The translations under genes and the position numbers were made by a program. A DNA stretch of 64,000 nucleotides. Source: Haliea sp963974125 (GTDB lineage: Bacteria; Pseudomonadota; Gammaproteobacteria; Pseudomonadales; Halieaceae). Position 1 is the stretch's first letter. Each line of letters opens with the position of its first letter. The notes below the pieces were generated by a model, which saw only the letters and a program-made list of their open reading frames with translations, was not told the origin of the DNA and searched no databases. Where the stretch lies: assembly GCA_963974125.1 (NCBI GenBank), contig CAXBCH010000002.1:131864-195863 (forward strand), written 5' to 3'. Shown here piece after piece: positions 26,117-38,156 of the stretch.

Positions 26117-28764
26117 GAGCCAGCCGCCTCGATGCGGCACAGGGCCTGCATCCCGCAGTGGCGGCAGCTGCCGGGAGATTTTGGTGCCACTGCCGCCTCG
26201 CCGTCGACAAAAGCGGCGGCCAGTGCAGTCAGCGACTGCCGCCAGTGCGCCACGACCTGCTCCCAGTCGGCGCAGGGGTGCTGGCCGCGGGTGCGGCCCG
26301 CGATGTCGGTGTGGATTCCGGGACCGGCATCCGCCCGCGCCAGGCCCGCGAACTGGCAACGCCGCTCTCGCACAGTGGCAAAGGCAACACCCGCCAGAGA
26401 CGTTTCGGCAGCGAGCGCATACAGCGGCAACTGCGGTTTCGCCGGCCGCTCCCCGAACCAGTCAGCGACCGCGGAGAGAGCGGACTTGTAGTCAATCAGC
26501 AGGGTGGAACCATCCTCCAGCACGTCGATGCGGTCTATCCGCAGCGACAGTGTCAGACCCCCCAGCTCCAGCTTGCCCGGGGCCTCGCGCGCCAGAACCC
26601 TGAATGCAGGTCGCTGCCGCTCCAGTTGCAGCCATTCCGCCAATAATCGCTGCAAACGCATGCTCTCCAGCCGCAGGCAGGCGCGACCCGCGGCGCGCTG
26701 TCGCGACACAGGCAATGCCGCCACCGCCGACGCCACCGCCCGCTGCAGGCAGTTCTGCTCCGCCGCCGGCGACAGCTGCACCAGCGCGGCCCGGTCACCG
26801 AGCTCACCCCAGAGGTGGAACAGGGCACTGTGCAGCAATTCGCCCCGGTCCGCAGCCGACAGGCCGGGCTCTGGTTCCGGCAGTGGCCGCAACTGCAAGC
26901 GGCGCCGGGCAAAAGCCCGGAAGGGACACAGGGACTGGTCTTCGATAATCGCGCTGCCACCCCGCAGCAGGCCAGCTTCCGTCGCCGCTACCGGTGGCGC
27001 CGGCGCACTCTGATCCGGCACCTGGCAGGTATTGCCCAGCGCCTGCAGCCAGGACTGCTTTAACGGCGCCGGGGGCAGGTCCGGCATCGGGGCGAAACCC
27101 CGCAACAGCGGGCTGGGGAGTTCGGGAACGCCATCGCGCTGCGCCGCAAAACTGGCATAAAGCACTCCGGTGGCGCGCCGGTAGCGGTCCAGCAACGCTT
27201 CGCTGAAGGCCCACTCCCGCTCCGCACTGGCATGCGGCATGCCGCGTTCGCGTTGCAGGCGCAACGGAATGAAGGGATGCGGACGGGCCGGCGCAGGCCA
27301 CTGGCTGGCTTGCATTCCGCACAACCAGAGCTTGTCGAACTGCAGGCCCGCCGCCTCCAATGGGCCCAGCACCTGCACGGTACTGTCATCGGTTTGCGGC
27401 TGGAAACCGGCCTCCCCGGCCAGTCGCCGCAGTAACTGCAGGGCTTCAGCGAAGCGCAGGGACGGCATCACCAGATCGAACCCGGCATAGTCCCGCAACA
27501 ACCGTTGCCACTGTTCCAGCTGCTGGTATTCGAGCGAATCCAGCGCCGTCCAGGGCCAGCCCCAGGGCGCCAGCAGGCGCTCGAAGCGCGACATCCAGAC
27601 TGATGGCGGATGGCGGCCACCGGTCAGGGCCGACATCGCGCTGACCTGCAGCGCTTGCGCCAGCACGGAGTTACCGCCGCCAGCCGCCTCCAGTTCTCGC
27701 TGCAACTGTGCCAGCGTCAGGCGCTCGAGCCGGGTCTCGAAGCAGCGTGTCAGCAACGCCGTGCGGCCCGCGCCAGCCAGGCCCGGCTGGACAAAGCGCG
27801 ATTGCAGCAGCAGGGCCAGCGCCTGCGGACCGATGCCCTCGGCCGGCAGCGCCAGCAGCTGCAGGGCGTCGCGCACCAGGGGAACGTCCGCCAGCGGCTG
27901 GCCCGCGGAAAAGTTCACCGGCAGGCTCTGGTAGCGCCGATCCAGGCAATCGAACTCGCGCCGCAGGAGGTAGTCCAGCGTGGCCCGCTGCCCGGCACTG
28001 TCAGCGATCACAATACCCAGCCGCAAATCCGGCTCTGTCGTCGCCAGATCCGCCGCCCAGCGCGCCACTGCCGCGAGTTCGCTGCGGCTGTCCTCACAAC
28101 GCAGCACTTCACACTCCACCGCAGCCGCAGCTGCTGGTTCCAGCGTTTGCAGATCCGCGACCAGTCCCTGCAGGCAGTGCTCATACAGGGGTGGCAAGGT
28201 GTCGAAAGCCAGCAGGGCAACGGGTATGCGCGGCGTATCCGGGGTCAGCGCGGCCAGCGCGAGCATCGCGTCCACCAACGTGGTCAGGCCATCCCGGGCC
28301 AGACGAGCGCTGAAGGCTTCGGTCCAGCGCAAGAAGGCCCCGCAATCTTCGTCCAGCAGGAACAGCTGCCGTATCGCGGGCGCCGCCAGCTCAACTTGCC
28401 AGCGCAGCAGCATGTCCCGGGCCCGGGCCGCCAGACGAGCCGCGGCGCCGGGCTGGAGGAGGTCGTGGCGTCCGGCCTGGGCCTGGTCCGCAGCGATAAC
28501 CTGGCGCCACAATTCGTGGGTCTGGGCTGGGCTCAGCAGCCGTCGGGCGGGCAGTCGACCCGCTGCCACTGCCTCCAGCCAGCGCTGTTGCAACCAGGGT
28601 TCCAGGGCCGAAACCCGGGGCGCGGATCGCTCCCCGGCAACGTCTCCCGCAGCCACCTCCCACTCGCAGAGGATCCGCCGCGCCAGGCGCTGGGTGGGTG
28701 TCAACAAAGTGTAGCCGGCGGCGATCAGGGGTTGCAGTGGATCGATGTCGTACAGTCGGGGCAA
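26113..28764 (-). CDS. AddB-like repair nuclease with Fe-S PD-(D/E)XK domain
   Basis: 883 aa. Resembles the proteobacterial AddB-like family (TIGR03623 type, about 900 aa), partner of the AddA-like helicase. The C-terminal nuclease shows RIDRIDVLEDGSTLLIDYKS and QLPLYAL. Four cysteines match the AddB iron-sulfur pattern: one in LCPFRAFARRRL before the nuclease, and three in CRHCGMQALC with the C-x2-C-x5-C spacing of AddB. The likely start is TTG at 28764 with GGAG 6 nt upstream; a longer ORF to 28866 exists but its extension lacks family character. First gene of a two-gene operon. Confidence 0.85.
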   Translation of the reverse strand: MPRLYDIDPLQPLIAAGYTLLTPTQRLARRILCEWEVAAGDVAGERSAPRVSALEPWLQQRWLEAVAAGRLPARRLLSPAQTHELWRQVIAADQAQAGRHDLLQPGAAARLAARARDMLLRWQVELAAPAIRQLFLLDEDCGAFLRWTEAFSARLARDGLTTLVDAMLALAALTPDTPRIPVALLAFDTLPPLYEHCLQGLVADLQTLEPAAAAAVECEVLRCEDSRSELAAVARWAADLATTEPDLRLGIVIADSAGQRATLDYLLRREFDCLDRRYQSLPVNFSAGQPLADVPLVRDALQLLALPAEGIGPQALALLLQSRFVQPGLAGAGRTALLTRCFETRLERLTLAQLQRELEAAGGGNSVLAQALQVSAMSALTGGRHPPSVWMSRFERLLAPWGWPWTALDSLEYQQLEQWQRLLRDYAGFDLVMPSLRFAEALQLLRRLAGEAGFQPQTDDSTVQVLGPLEAAGLQFDKLWLCGMQASQWPAPARPHPFIPLRLQRERGMPHASAEREWAFSEALLDRYRRATGVLYASFAAQRDGVPELPSPLLRGFAPMPDLPPAPLKQSWLQALGNTCQVPDQSAPAPPVAATEAGLLRGGSAIIEDQSLCPFRAFARRRLQLRPLPEPEPGLSAADRGELLHSALFHLWGELGDRAALVQLSPAAEQNCLQRAVASAVAALPVSRQRAAGRACLRLESMRLQRLLAEWLQLERQRPAFRVLAREAPGKLELGGLTLSLRIDRIDVLEDGSTLLIDYKSALSAVADWFGERPAKPQLPLYALAAETSLAGVAFATVRERRCQFAGLARADAGPGIHTDIAGRTRGQHPCADWEQVVAHWRQSLTALAAAFVDGEAAVAPKSPGSCRHCGMQALCRIEAAGS

Positions 28765-28884
28765 GCGTTTCTCCGGGCGTTGGCGGCGGGCGGTTCCTAC
28801 CCAAAACTGCGGCGCTGCTATAGAATGTCGCGCCTCGACAGGTGCTCCGGCGCCGGCTGGAGACACTCTATCAGGTAACGGTCA

Positions 28885-29961
28885 ATGAGCAATATGGAAG
28901 TCTACAACGTCAACGTCGCCTCCCAGGATGTGCTGGTCACGCCGGCGCAGCTGAAAGAGACGCTGCCACTCAGCGACGCCGCGCACGAGATGATCAGTGA
29001 CAGCCGCGAAGTGATACAGAACATCCTCGACCGCAAGGATCACCGCATCTTTGTCGTGGTGGGTCCCTGCTCCATCCACGATGTCAGCGCCGCCATGGAC
29101 TACGCCCGGCGCCTGCAGGTTCTGGCACAGGAGTTGTCAGACACCCTGTATATCGTGATGCGGGTGTACTTTGAAAAACCGCGCACCACGGTGGGCTGGA
29201 AAGGCCTGATCAATGACCCGCACCTGGATGATTCATTCAAGATCGAGGAGGGACTGCACATCGGCCGCCGGCTGTTGCTGGACATCCTCGAGTTGGGGCT
29301 GCCCACCGCCACCGAGGCGCTCGACCCGATCTCTCCCCAGTACCTGCAGGACCTGATCAGCTGGTCCGCCATCGGCGCCCGCACCACGGAATCCCAGACC
29401 CATCGGGAAATGGCCAGCGGCCTGTCTTCGGCGGTGGGTTTCAAGAACGGTACCGACGGCGGCCTCACCGTGGCCAGCAACGCCCTCAACTCGGTGGCCA
29501 AGCCGCACCGCTTCCTGGGTATCAACGGGCAGGGTGAGGTCTCGGTGATTACCACGCGCGGCAACCGCTATGGCCACATCGTCCTGCGCGGCGGCAGCAA
29601 TGGTCCCAACTACGACTCGGTACACGTGCGCCTGTGTGAAGAAGCACTGGCAAAAGCCTCTGTGCCCCAGAACATCATGGTTGACTGCAGTCACGCCAAC
29701 TCCAGCAAACAGCCGGAATTGCAGCCGCTGGTGGTGGAGAATGTGGGCAACCAGATCCTGGAAGGCAACCGCTCGATTATCGGCCTGATGATCGAGAGCA
29801 ACCTGAAAGCGGGCAACCAGCCGATACCCGAGAACCTGGCCGAGCTGGAATACGGTGTTTCGGTGACCGACGGCTGTATTGGCTGGGAGGAAACCGAGCA
29901 CTGCCTGCGGGCGCTGCGCGAGACCCTCAGGGATGTGCTGCCGAGTCGTGTCGACGCCTAG
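28885..29961 (+). CDS. 3-deoxy-7-phosphoheptulonate synthase (DAHP synthase, class I)
   Basis: 358 aa. Condenses PEP and erythrose-4-phosphate, first step of the shikimate pathway. Family motifs include VVGPCSIHDVSAAMDYARRL, MRVYFEKPRTTVGWKGLINDP, ATEALDPISPQYLQDLISWSAIGARTTESQTHREMASGLS, GFKNGTDG, VDCSHANSSKQPELQ and the C-terminal VSVTDGCIGWEET. Length and motifs fit the AroF/AroG/AroH group; I cannot tell which aromatic amino acid inhibits it. Its end overlaps nfuA by 4 bp in convergent orientation. Confidence 0.94.
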   Translation: MSNMEVYNVNVASQDVLVTPAQLKETLPLSDAAHEMISDSREVIQNILDRKDHRIFVVVGPCSIHDVSAAMDYARRLQVLAQELSDTLYIVMRVYFEKPRTTVGWKGLINDPHLDDSFKIEEGLHIGRRLLLDILELGLPTATEALDPISPQYLQDLISWSAIGARTTESQTHREMASGLSSAVGFKNGTDGGLTVASNALNSVAKPHRFLGINGQGEVSVITTRGNRYGHIVLRGGSNGPNYDSVHVRLCEEALAKASVPQNIMVDCSHANSSKQPELQPLVVENVGNQILEGNRSIIGLMIESNLKAGNQPIPENLAELEYGVSVTDGCIGWEETEHCLRALRETLRDVLPSRVDA

Positions 29962-30533
29962 TAGTAGGCCTGGCTGCGGTCCGAGTGATCGGTGCTATCG
30001 CGCACACCCTTGAGCTCCGGCAACTGCTCCAGCAGGGTTTTCTCCACCCCGCCCTTCAGGGTCTGGTCGACCATGCCACAGCCCTGGCAGCCACCGCCAA
30101 ACTTGAGAATGGCATAGGGGTCCTCGGTGATTTCCACCAGGCTGACTTCACCGCCGTGGGACGCCAGGGCCGGGTTCACCTCGTTGTACAGAATGTAGTT
30201 GACGCGGTCTTCCAGGGGGCTGTTCTCATCCACCCTCGGCAACTTGGCGTTGGGCGCCTTGATGGTCAGCTGGCCACCCATGCGATCCTTGGCGTAGTCC
30301 ACCAGCGCATCCTCGAGGAACGGCAGGCTGCGGGCGTCGAACCAGGCGTCGAGCTCGCCGAAGGTTTGCTTTTCATCCCCTTCCTGAATGTCGCCCTCGC
30401 GGCAATAGGCAATACAGGTTTCCGCCTTGGGCGTCCCCGGCTGGTTGATAAAGACACGCACGCCCAGGGCATCCTCCTGCTTGGCCAGCAGTTCGGCGAG
30501 ATAACCCTGTGCCGATTCTGTAATGGTGACCAT
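29958..30533 (-). CDS. nfuA: Fe-S biogenesis/repair scaffold NfuA
   Basis: 191 aa, the same length as E. coli NfuA. The N-terminal degenerate A-type (HesB-like) domain lacks the usual cluster cysteines in a CGC arrangement. The C-terminal NifU domain carries the CxxC cluster site GGCQGCGMVDQTLKGGVEKTLLEQLPEL (about residues 147-175). It delivers [4Fe-4S] clusters to targets under oxidative or iron stress. Divergent from metH with 133 bp between them. Confidence 0.95.
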   Translation of the reverse strand: MVTITESAQGYLAELLAKQEDALGVRVFINQPGTPKAETCIAYCREGDIQEGDEKQTFGELDAWFDARSLPFLEDALVDYAKDRMGGQLTIKAPNAKLPRVDENSPLEDRVNYILYNEVNPALASHGGEVSLVEITEDPYAILKFGGGCQGCGMVDQTLKGGVEKTLLEQLPELKGVRDSTDHSDRSQAYY

Positions 30534-30666
30534 GAACCTCTTCCATTCCGAGTAAATTGGTCAAGTATTCTAGCAAACTTCTCCCGGATAGTGCGAGATC
30601 TGATTTCAACGCAGCCAAAGCCGCGGCTAATCTGTTAGAATTGCGGGCTTTTTACAGGAACCACCC

Positions 30667-34356
<3,690 letters not shown>

Positions 34357-34398
34357 GCGCAGGCGCGGATGTCGCAAGTGATTATTTGGAGCAGAATC

Positions 34399-34665
34399 AT
34401 GTCTGACCGCAGCGAAACAGAACACGCCCCCTCAGGGGAGAACGACGAGCAGTCAACCGAAGCTGGCAAGCACCGCCTGCGTCCGTGGCATGTCATCAGC
34501 AGCGTATTTGCAGCTGGCCTCGGAGTTCAGAGCAGCCGCAACCGCGAGCGCGACTTCAAGCAGGGCAAGGCCGGCGTCTTTATTGCCGCCGGCCTGATTT
34601 TTACCCTGCTGTTTATTGCGGCAATGGTGATTATCGTACAGCTGGTACTGAAAAGCGCGGGCTAG
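34399..34665 (+). CDS. DUF2970 small membrane protein
   Basis: 88 aa. A polar N-terminal third is followed by the DUF2970 pattern: HVISSVFAAGLGVQSSRNRERDF, then one strong membrane helix GVFIAAGLIFTLLFIAAMVIIVQLVL. ATG at 34399 has GGAGC 8 nt upstream. It follows metH by 42 bp on the same strand. Function unknown. Its TAG stop abuts a 14-bp tandem repeat array. Confidence 0.8.
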   Translation: MSDRSETEHAPSGENDEQSTEAGKHRLRPWHVISSVFAAGLGVQSSRNRERDFKQGKAGVFIAAGLIFTLLFIAAMVIIVQLVLKSAG

Positions 34666-34721
34666 GGGGGCGCCCAGCCGGGGGCGCCCAGCCGGGGGCG
34701 CCTAGCCGGGGGCGCCTAGCC
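34666..34721. repeat. 14-bp tandem repeat array, four units, between convergent genes
   Basis: Four head-to-tail copies of GGGGGCGCCYAGCC (Y is C in the first two, T in the last two). Read on the minus strand, the array is TAGGCGCCCCCGGC twice then TGGGCGCCCCCGGC twice, the last copy cut short. The TAG of the first minus-strand unit is the stop codon of the 37-aa gene. The DUF2970 stop on the plus strand ends at the base before the array. Each unit holds the self-complementary GGCGCC, so single strands can fold. Confidence 0.9.
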
Positions 34722-34829
34722 GGGCATTGCCGCCAACCAGAGGTAGGAAGCAACAACAACAATCGCAATGATGGCGGTGGCTGCAATGGCGTCGGCCATG
34801 CCGTTGTCTTTCCTGGTTGAACCTGACAT
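34716..34829 (-). CDS. 37-aa single-helix membrane protein, unknown function
   Basis: Reading the minus strand from ATG at 34829 gives a 37-codon frame ending in TAG at 34716. It starts MSGSTRKDNGMADAIAA, continues with a hydrophobic run (ATAIIAIVVVASYLWLAAM) that would span a membrane once, and ends in PG. A strong Shine-Dalgarno AGGAG lies 7 nt before the ATG, which, with the positive polar N-terminus and clear helix, is the case for a real gene. It converges with the DUF2970 membrane protein gene. I do not recognise a family. Confidence 0.6.
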   Translation of the reverse strand: MSGSTRKDNGMADAIAATAIIAIVVVASYLWLAAMPG

Positions 34830-35032
34830 GCGGGAACTCCTCGTCTGCTGTGGGCGCGGCGTCGGGCCGGCGTAACGGTTCGCAGGAGTATATCAGGAAA
34901 TTCCAGAATGGCAGCCCGTCTCATTGCTCAGTGCGAGTTCTAAACTTATAAAAAATCAGCATAAATCGTCGCCCGGGTTTTCTGGTAAGGTAGCGCCTCT
35001 GCTGCAAACGCTCCTGCTATTAGGACCTCTCG

Positions 35033-36697
35033 ATGTACCTTTACGACCAATATGATCAGCGCATTGTCGATGAGCGCGTGGCCCAGTTTCGAGACCAGAC
35101 GCGGCGCTTCCTGGCTGGCGAACTGAGTGGCGCTGAGTTCCTGCCGCTGCGACTGCAGAATGGGCTCTACATACAACGTCTGGCGCCCATGCTCCGCATA
35201 GCCGTGCCCTATGGGCTGCTGTCCAGCACCCAGTTGCGCAAGCTGGCCCACATCAGCCGCCACTACGACAAGGGCTATGCACACGTCAGCACCCGGCAGA
35301 ATATCCAGCTGAACTGGCCGCAACTGGAAGAGGTGCCGGACATTCTGGAGGAGCTTGCCAGCGTACAGATGCACGCGATCCAGACCAGCGGCAACTGCAT
35401 ACGCAATACCACCACAGACCAGTTTGCCGGCGTGGCGGCCGACGAACGTGAAGACCCGCGCCCCTGGTGCGAGATCATTCGCCAGTGGTCCACACTGCAC
35501 CCGGAATTCGCCTTTTTGCCGCGCAAGTTCAAGATCGCGGTCTGCGCCAGCGAGCAGGACCGCGCCGCCATTCACGCTCATGATATCGGTGTTGAACTGC
35601 TGGCCAACGCCGCCGGCGAGTACGGTTTCAAGGTACTTGCCGGCGGCGGCCTCGGTCGTACCCCGGTGATCGGTTCCGTGATCAGCGAGTGGCTGGAAAA
35701 ACGCCACCTGCTGACCTACCTGGAGGCGATCCTGCGGGTCTACAACCAGCACGGTCGCCGCGACAACAAGTACAAGGCGCGGATCAAGATCCTGGTCAAG
35801 GCCATGGGTGTCGAGGCTTTCCGGGACGCGGTGGAACGCGAATGGGCGCTGCTGAAAGACGGTCCCAGCACCCTCACCGACGAGGAAATCGCACGCGCCA
35901 AATCCTTCTTTACCGCACCACCCTACGCGCAACTGGACGGTGAAGCAGCTGCCGAGGCCCTGCGGGATCGCTGCGCGGCGGAGCCCATTTTCGGCAACTG
36001 GGTTGCGCGCAACACCCTGGCGCACCGCGTCCCCGGTTACCGCGCCGTGACCATCTCGCTGAAGGCGACCGGTGTGGCTCCGGGAGACATCACCGACCGT
36101 CAGCTGGAACTGCTGGCGGACCTGGCGGATGACTATTCCTTCGGCGAACTGCGCACCACTCACCAGCAGAACATGGTGCTCGCGGATGTCGAGACCAGCG
36201 CACTCTACACGTTGTGGCAGCAGCTGCAGGCTGCAGGCCTGGCAACACCGAACATCGGCTACATTACCGATGTCATCTGCTGCCCCGGCGGCGATTACTG
36301 CTCCCTCGCCAATGCCAAATCCATCCCTGTTGCCGAAGCCATCCAGGCCCGCTTCGAAGACCTGGACTACCTGTATGACCTGGGCCCGATCGAACTCAAT
36401 ATCAGCGGCTGCATGAATGCCTGCGGCCACCATCATATAGGCCACATTGGTATCCTCGGCGTAGACAAGAAAGGCGCCGAGTTCTACCAGGTCAGCCTCG
36501 GTGGCAGCCAGTCCAAGGAAGCCGCCATCGGCAAGATCCTGGGCCCCTCCTTCAGTCAGGAGGACATTCCGGATGTGGTCGAGAATATCCTCGACACTTT
36601 TGTCGGCCTGCGCCAGGAAGAGGAAACGTTTCTGCAAACCTACAACCGGGTCGGTATCGAACCCTTCAAGGAGCGGGTCTATGCCAAGACTGATTAA
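35033..36697 (+). CDS. cysI: Nitrite/sulfite reductase hemoprotein (CysI-like)
   Basis: 554 aa siroheme and [4Fe-4S] enzyme of the sulfite/nitrite reductase family, reducing sulfite to sulfide in cysteine synthesis. Ferredoxin-like domains include YDKGYAHVSTRQNIQLNWP and TSGNCIRNTTTDQFAGV. The cluster/siroheme cysteines are in ICCPGGDYCSLANAKS and ISGCMNACGHHHIGHIG. The pairing with a DUF934 gene is typical of proteobacterial assimilatory sulfite reduction operons. ATG at 35033 begins MYLYDQYDQRIVDERV. The gene symbol is by function; nitrite reductase activity cannot be excluded from sequence. Confidence 0.88.
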   Translation: MYLYDQYDQRIVDERVAQFRDQTRRFLAGELSGAEFLPLRLQNGLYIQRLAPMLRIAVPYGLLSSTQLRKLAHISRHYDKGYAHVSTRQNIQLNWPQLEEVPDILEELASVQMHAIQTSGNCIRNTTTDQFAGVAADEREDPRPWCEIIRQWSTLHPEFAFLPRKFKIAVCASEQDRAAIHAHDIGVELLANAAGEYGFKVLAGGGLGRTPVIGSVISEWLEKRHLLTYLEAILRVYNQHGRRDNKYKARIKILVKAMGVEAFRDAVEREWALLKDGPSTLTDEEIARAKSFFTAPPYAQLDGEAAAEALRDRCAAEPIFGNWVARNTLAHRVPGYRAVTISLKATGVAPGDITDRQLELLADLADDYSFGELRTTHQQNMVLADVETSALYTLWQQLQAAGLATPNIGYITDVICCPGGDYCSLANAKSIPVAEAIQARFEDLDYLYDLGPIELNISGCMNACGHHHIGHIGILGVDKKGAEFYQVSLGGSQSKEAAIGKILGPSFSQEDIPDVVENILDTFVGLRQEEETFLQTYNRVGIEPFKERVYAKTD

Positions 36698-37148
36698 GCA
36701 GGGGCAGATTACCAGCGATCCCTGGCTACCGCCTGAGACCGAGGCCGAGACAGCACCGGAATCGCACCTGCCCACCCTGAGCCAATGGCTGTCCCTTGCC
36801 GACAAGGCTGGCTCCGCGGTGCAAATCGAACCTGGCGACGGCGTCAGCGAACTGCTGCCGGCACTGGACGCGGTCCGCCTGGTGGCAGTGAATTTCCCCC
36901 TGTTCACGGACGGTCGCGGATTTTCCTACGCCCGGGAACTGCGCGAGCGTGGGTATGCAGGCGAACTGCGGGCCGTGGGTGCTTTCCTCCCCGACCAGCT
37001 GCATTACCTGCGTCGTTGCGGCTTCGACGCCTTCCAGTTCAGCGATGAGTCCCGCCTGGAAGAGGGGCTGCGGCAGCTGGACATCTTCTCCGAGCACTAC
37101 CAGGGCGCTATCGACGACCCACAACCGCTGTTCCGGCGACGCCAGTAG
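36681..37148 (+). CDS. DUF934 protein, sulfite reductase partner (CysX/oxidoreductase-probable-like)
   Basis: 155 aa. DUF934 proteins are found almost always next to the sulfite reductase hemoprotein gene and are thought to assist it. Characteristic segments: FTDGRGFSYARELRERGYAGELRAVGAFLPDQLHYLRRCGFDAF. ATG at 36681 lies 17 bp inside the end of the cysI-like gene, with AAGGAG before it, indicating coupled translation. The longer open frame back to 36501 is a shadow of cysI. A terminator follows 30 bp after the stop. Confidence 0.85.
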   Translation: MPRLIKQGQITSDPWLPPETEAETAPESHLPTLSQWLSLADKAGSAVQIEPGDGVSELLPALDAVRLVAVNFPLFTDGRGFSYARELRERGYAGELRAVGAFLPDQLHYLRRCGFDAFQFSDESRLEEGLRQLDIFSEHYQGAIDDPQPLFRRRQ

Positions 37149-37177
37149 AATCCGCACTACCCGCAGTCCGAAGACAC

Positions 37178-37206
37178 AAAAAAGCCGGCTTGATGCCGGC
37201 TTTTTT
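37178..37206. terminator. Bidirectional rho-independent terminator
   Basis: AAAAAAGCCGGC, a five-base loop TTGAT, then GCCGGCTTTTTT. The 12-bp symmetric stem with U-tracts on both strands ends the cysI-DUF934 transcript on plus and the etfB-etfA transcript on minus. Confidence 0.92.
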
Positions 37207-37226
37207 GTATTACCCGCCGCAGATAA

Positions 37227-38156
37227 TCAGAGCGCGGCTTCCAGCTCGGGGAGAGCGTCGAACAGATCCGCCACCAGACCGTAATCGGCCACCTGGAAGA
37301 TCGGCGCGTCCTCGTCCTTGTTGATGGCGACAATAACCTTGGAATCCTTCATCCCTGCCAGGTGCTGGATCGCACCGGAAATGCCGACGGCGATGTACAG
37401 ATCCGGGGCCACAATCTTGCCGGTCTGGCCAACCTGCATGTCATTGGGAACAAAGCCGGCATCCACAGCGGCGCGCGAGGCACCAATGGCAGCGCCCAGC
37501 TTGTCTGCAATCCCCTCCAGCAGCTTGAAGTTGTCGCCATTCTGCATGCCGCGACCGCCGGAAATGACGACCGGTGCAGCAGTCAGTTCGGGGCGATCGG
37601 ATACCGCCACTTCCTCGCCGACAAAAGTGGAAATGCCCGCATCATGCACGGAGTCAACCGCTTCAATGCTGGCGGAACCACCCTCTGCCGCAACGGCATC
37701 AAAGGCGGTGGTGCGCACAGTGATCACCTTCTTGGCATCGGTGGTCTGCACAGTGGCAATCACGTTACCGGCATAGATCGGGCGCTTGAAGGTATCCGCG
37801 GATTCAACCGAGATGATGTCCGAGATCTGGGCGACATCCAGCAGTGCGGCAACCCGCGGCAAGGTGTTTTTGCCGTTGGTGGTCGAGGGAGCGATGATGT
37901 TGTCGTAGTTGGCCGCCACTTCGGCGATCAACAGGCTGACATTCTCCGCCAGCTGATGTTCATAGGCGGCGTTGTCCGCCAGCAGCACCTTGCCCACGCC
38001 AGGCACGGCCGCAGCCTGGTCGGCAACGGCGCTGCAGCCGGCGCCAGCTACCAGGATATCGATCTCGGCACCCATGGCCTCGGCTGCGGCGACGGCATTG
38101 AGGGTGGCAGGCTTGAGACTGCTGTTGTCGTGCTCTGCAATAACCAGTGTACTCAT
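37227..38156 (-). CDS. etfA: Electron transfer flavoprotein alpha subunit
   Basis: 309 aa. Binds FAD and passes electrons from acyl-CoA dehydrogenases to ETF-QO. N-terminal domain begins MSTLVIAEHDNSSLKPATLNAVAAAEAMG. The C-terminal FAD-binding signature is complete: VVISGGRGMQN, GASRAAVDAGF, QVGQTGKIVAPDLYIAVGISGAIQHLAGMKDSKVIVAINKDEDAPIFQVADYG. Start overlaps the etfB stop by 4 bp (ATGA), a coupled operon. Confidence 0.97.
   Translation of the reverse strand: MSTLVIAEHDNSSLKPATLNAVAAAEAMGAEIDILVAGAGCSAVADQAAAVPGVGKVLLADNAAYEHQLAENVSLLIAEVAANYDNIIAPSTTNGKNTLPRVAALLDVAQISDIISVESADTFKRPIYAGNVIATVQTTDAKKVITVRTTAFDAVAAEGGSASIEAVDSVHDAGISTFVGEEVAVSDRPELTAAPVVISGGRGMQNGDNFKLLEGIADKLGAAIGASRAAVDAGFVPNDMQVGQTGKIVAPDLYIAVGISGAIQHLAGMKDSKVIVAINKDEDAPIFQVADYGLVADLFDALPELEAAL

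Noticed and set aside
30534..30666. Cobalamin riboswitch upstream of metH
   Set aside because: Only 133 bp are available and no B12-box-like conserved core was found.
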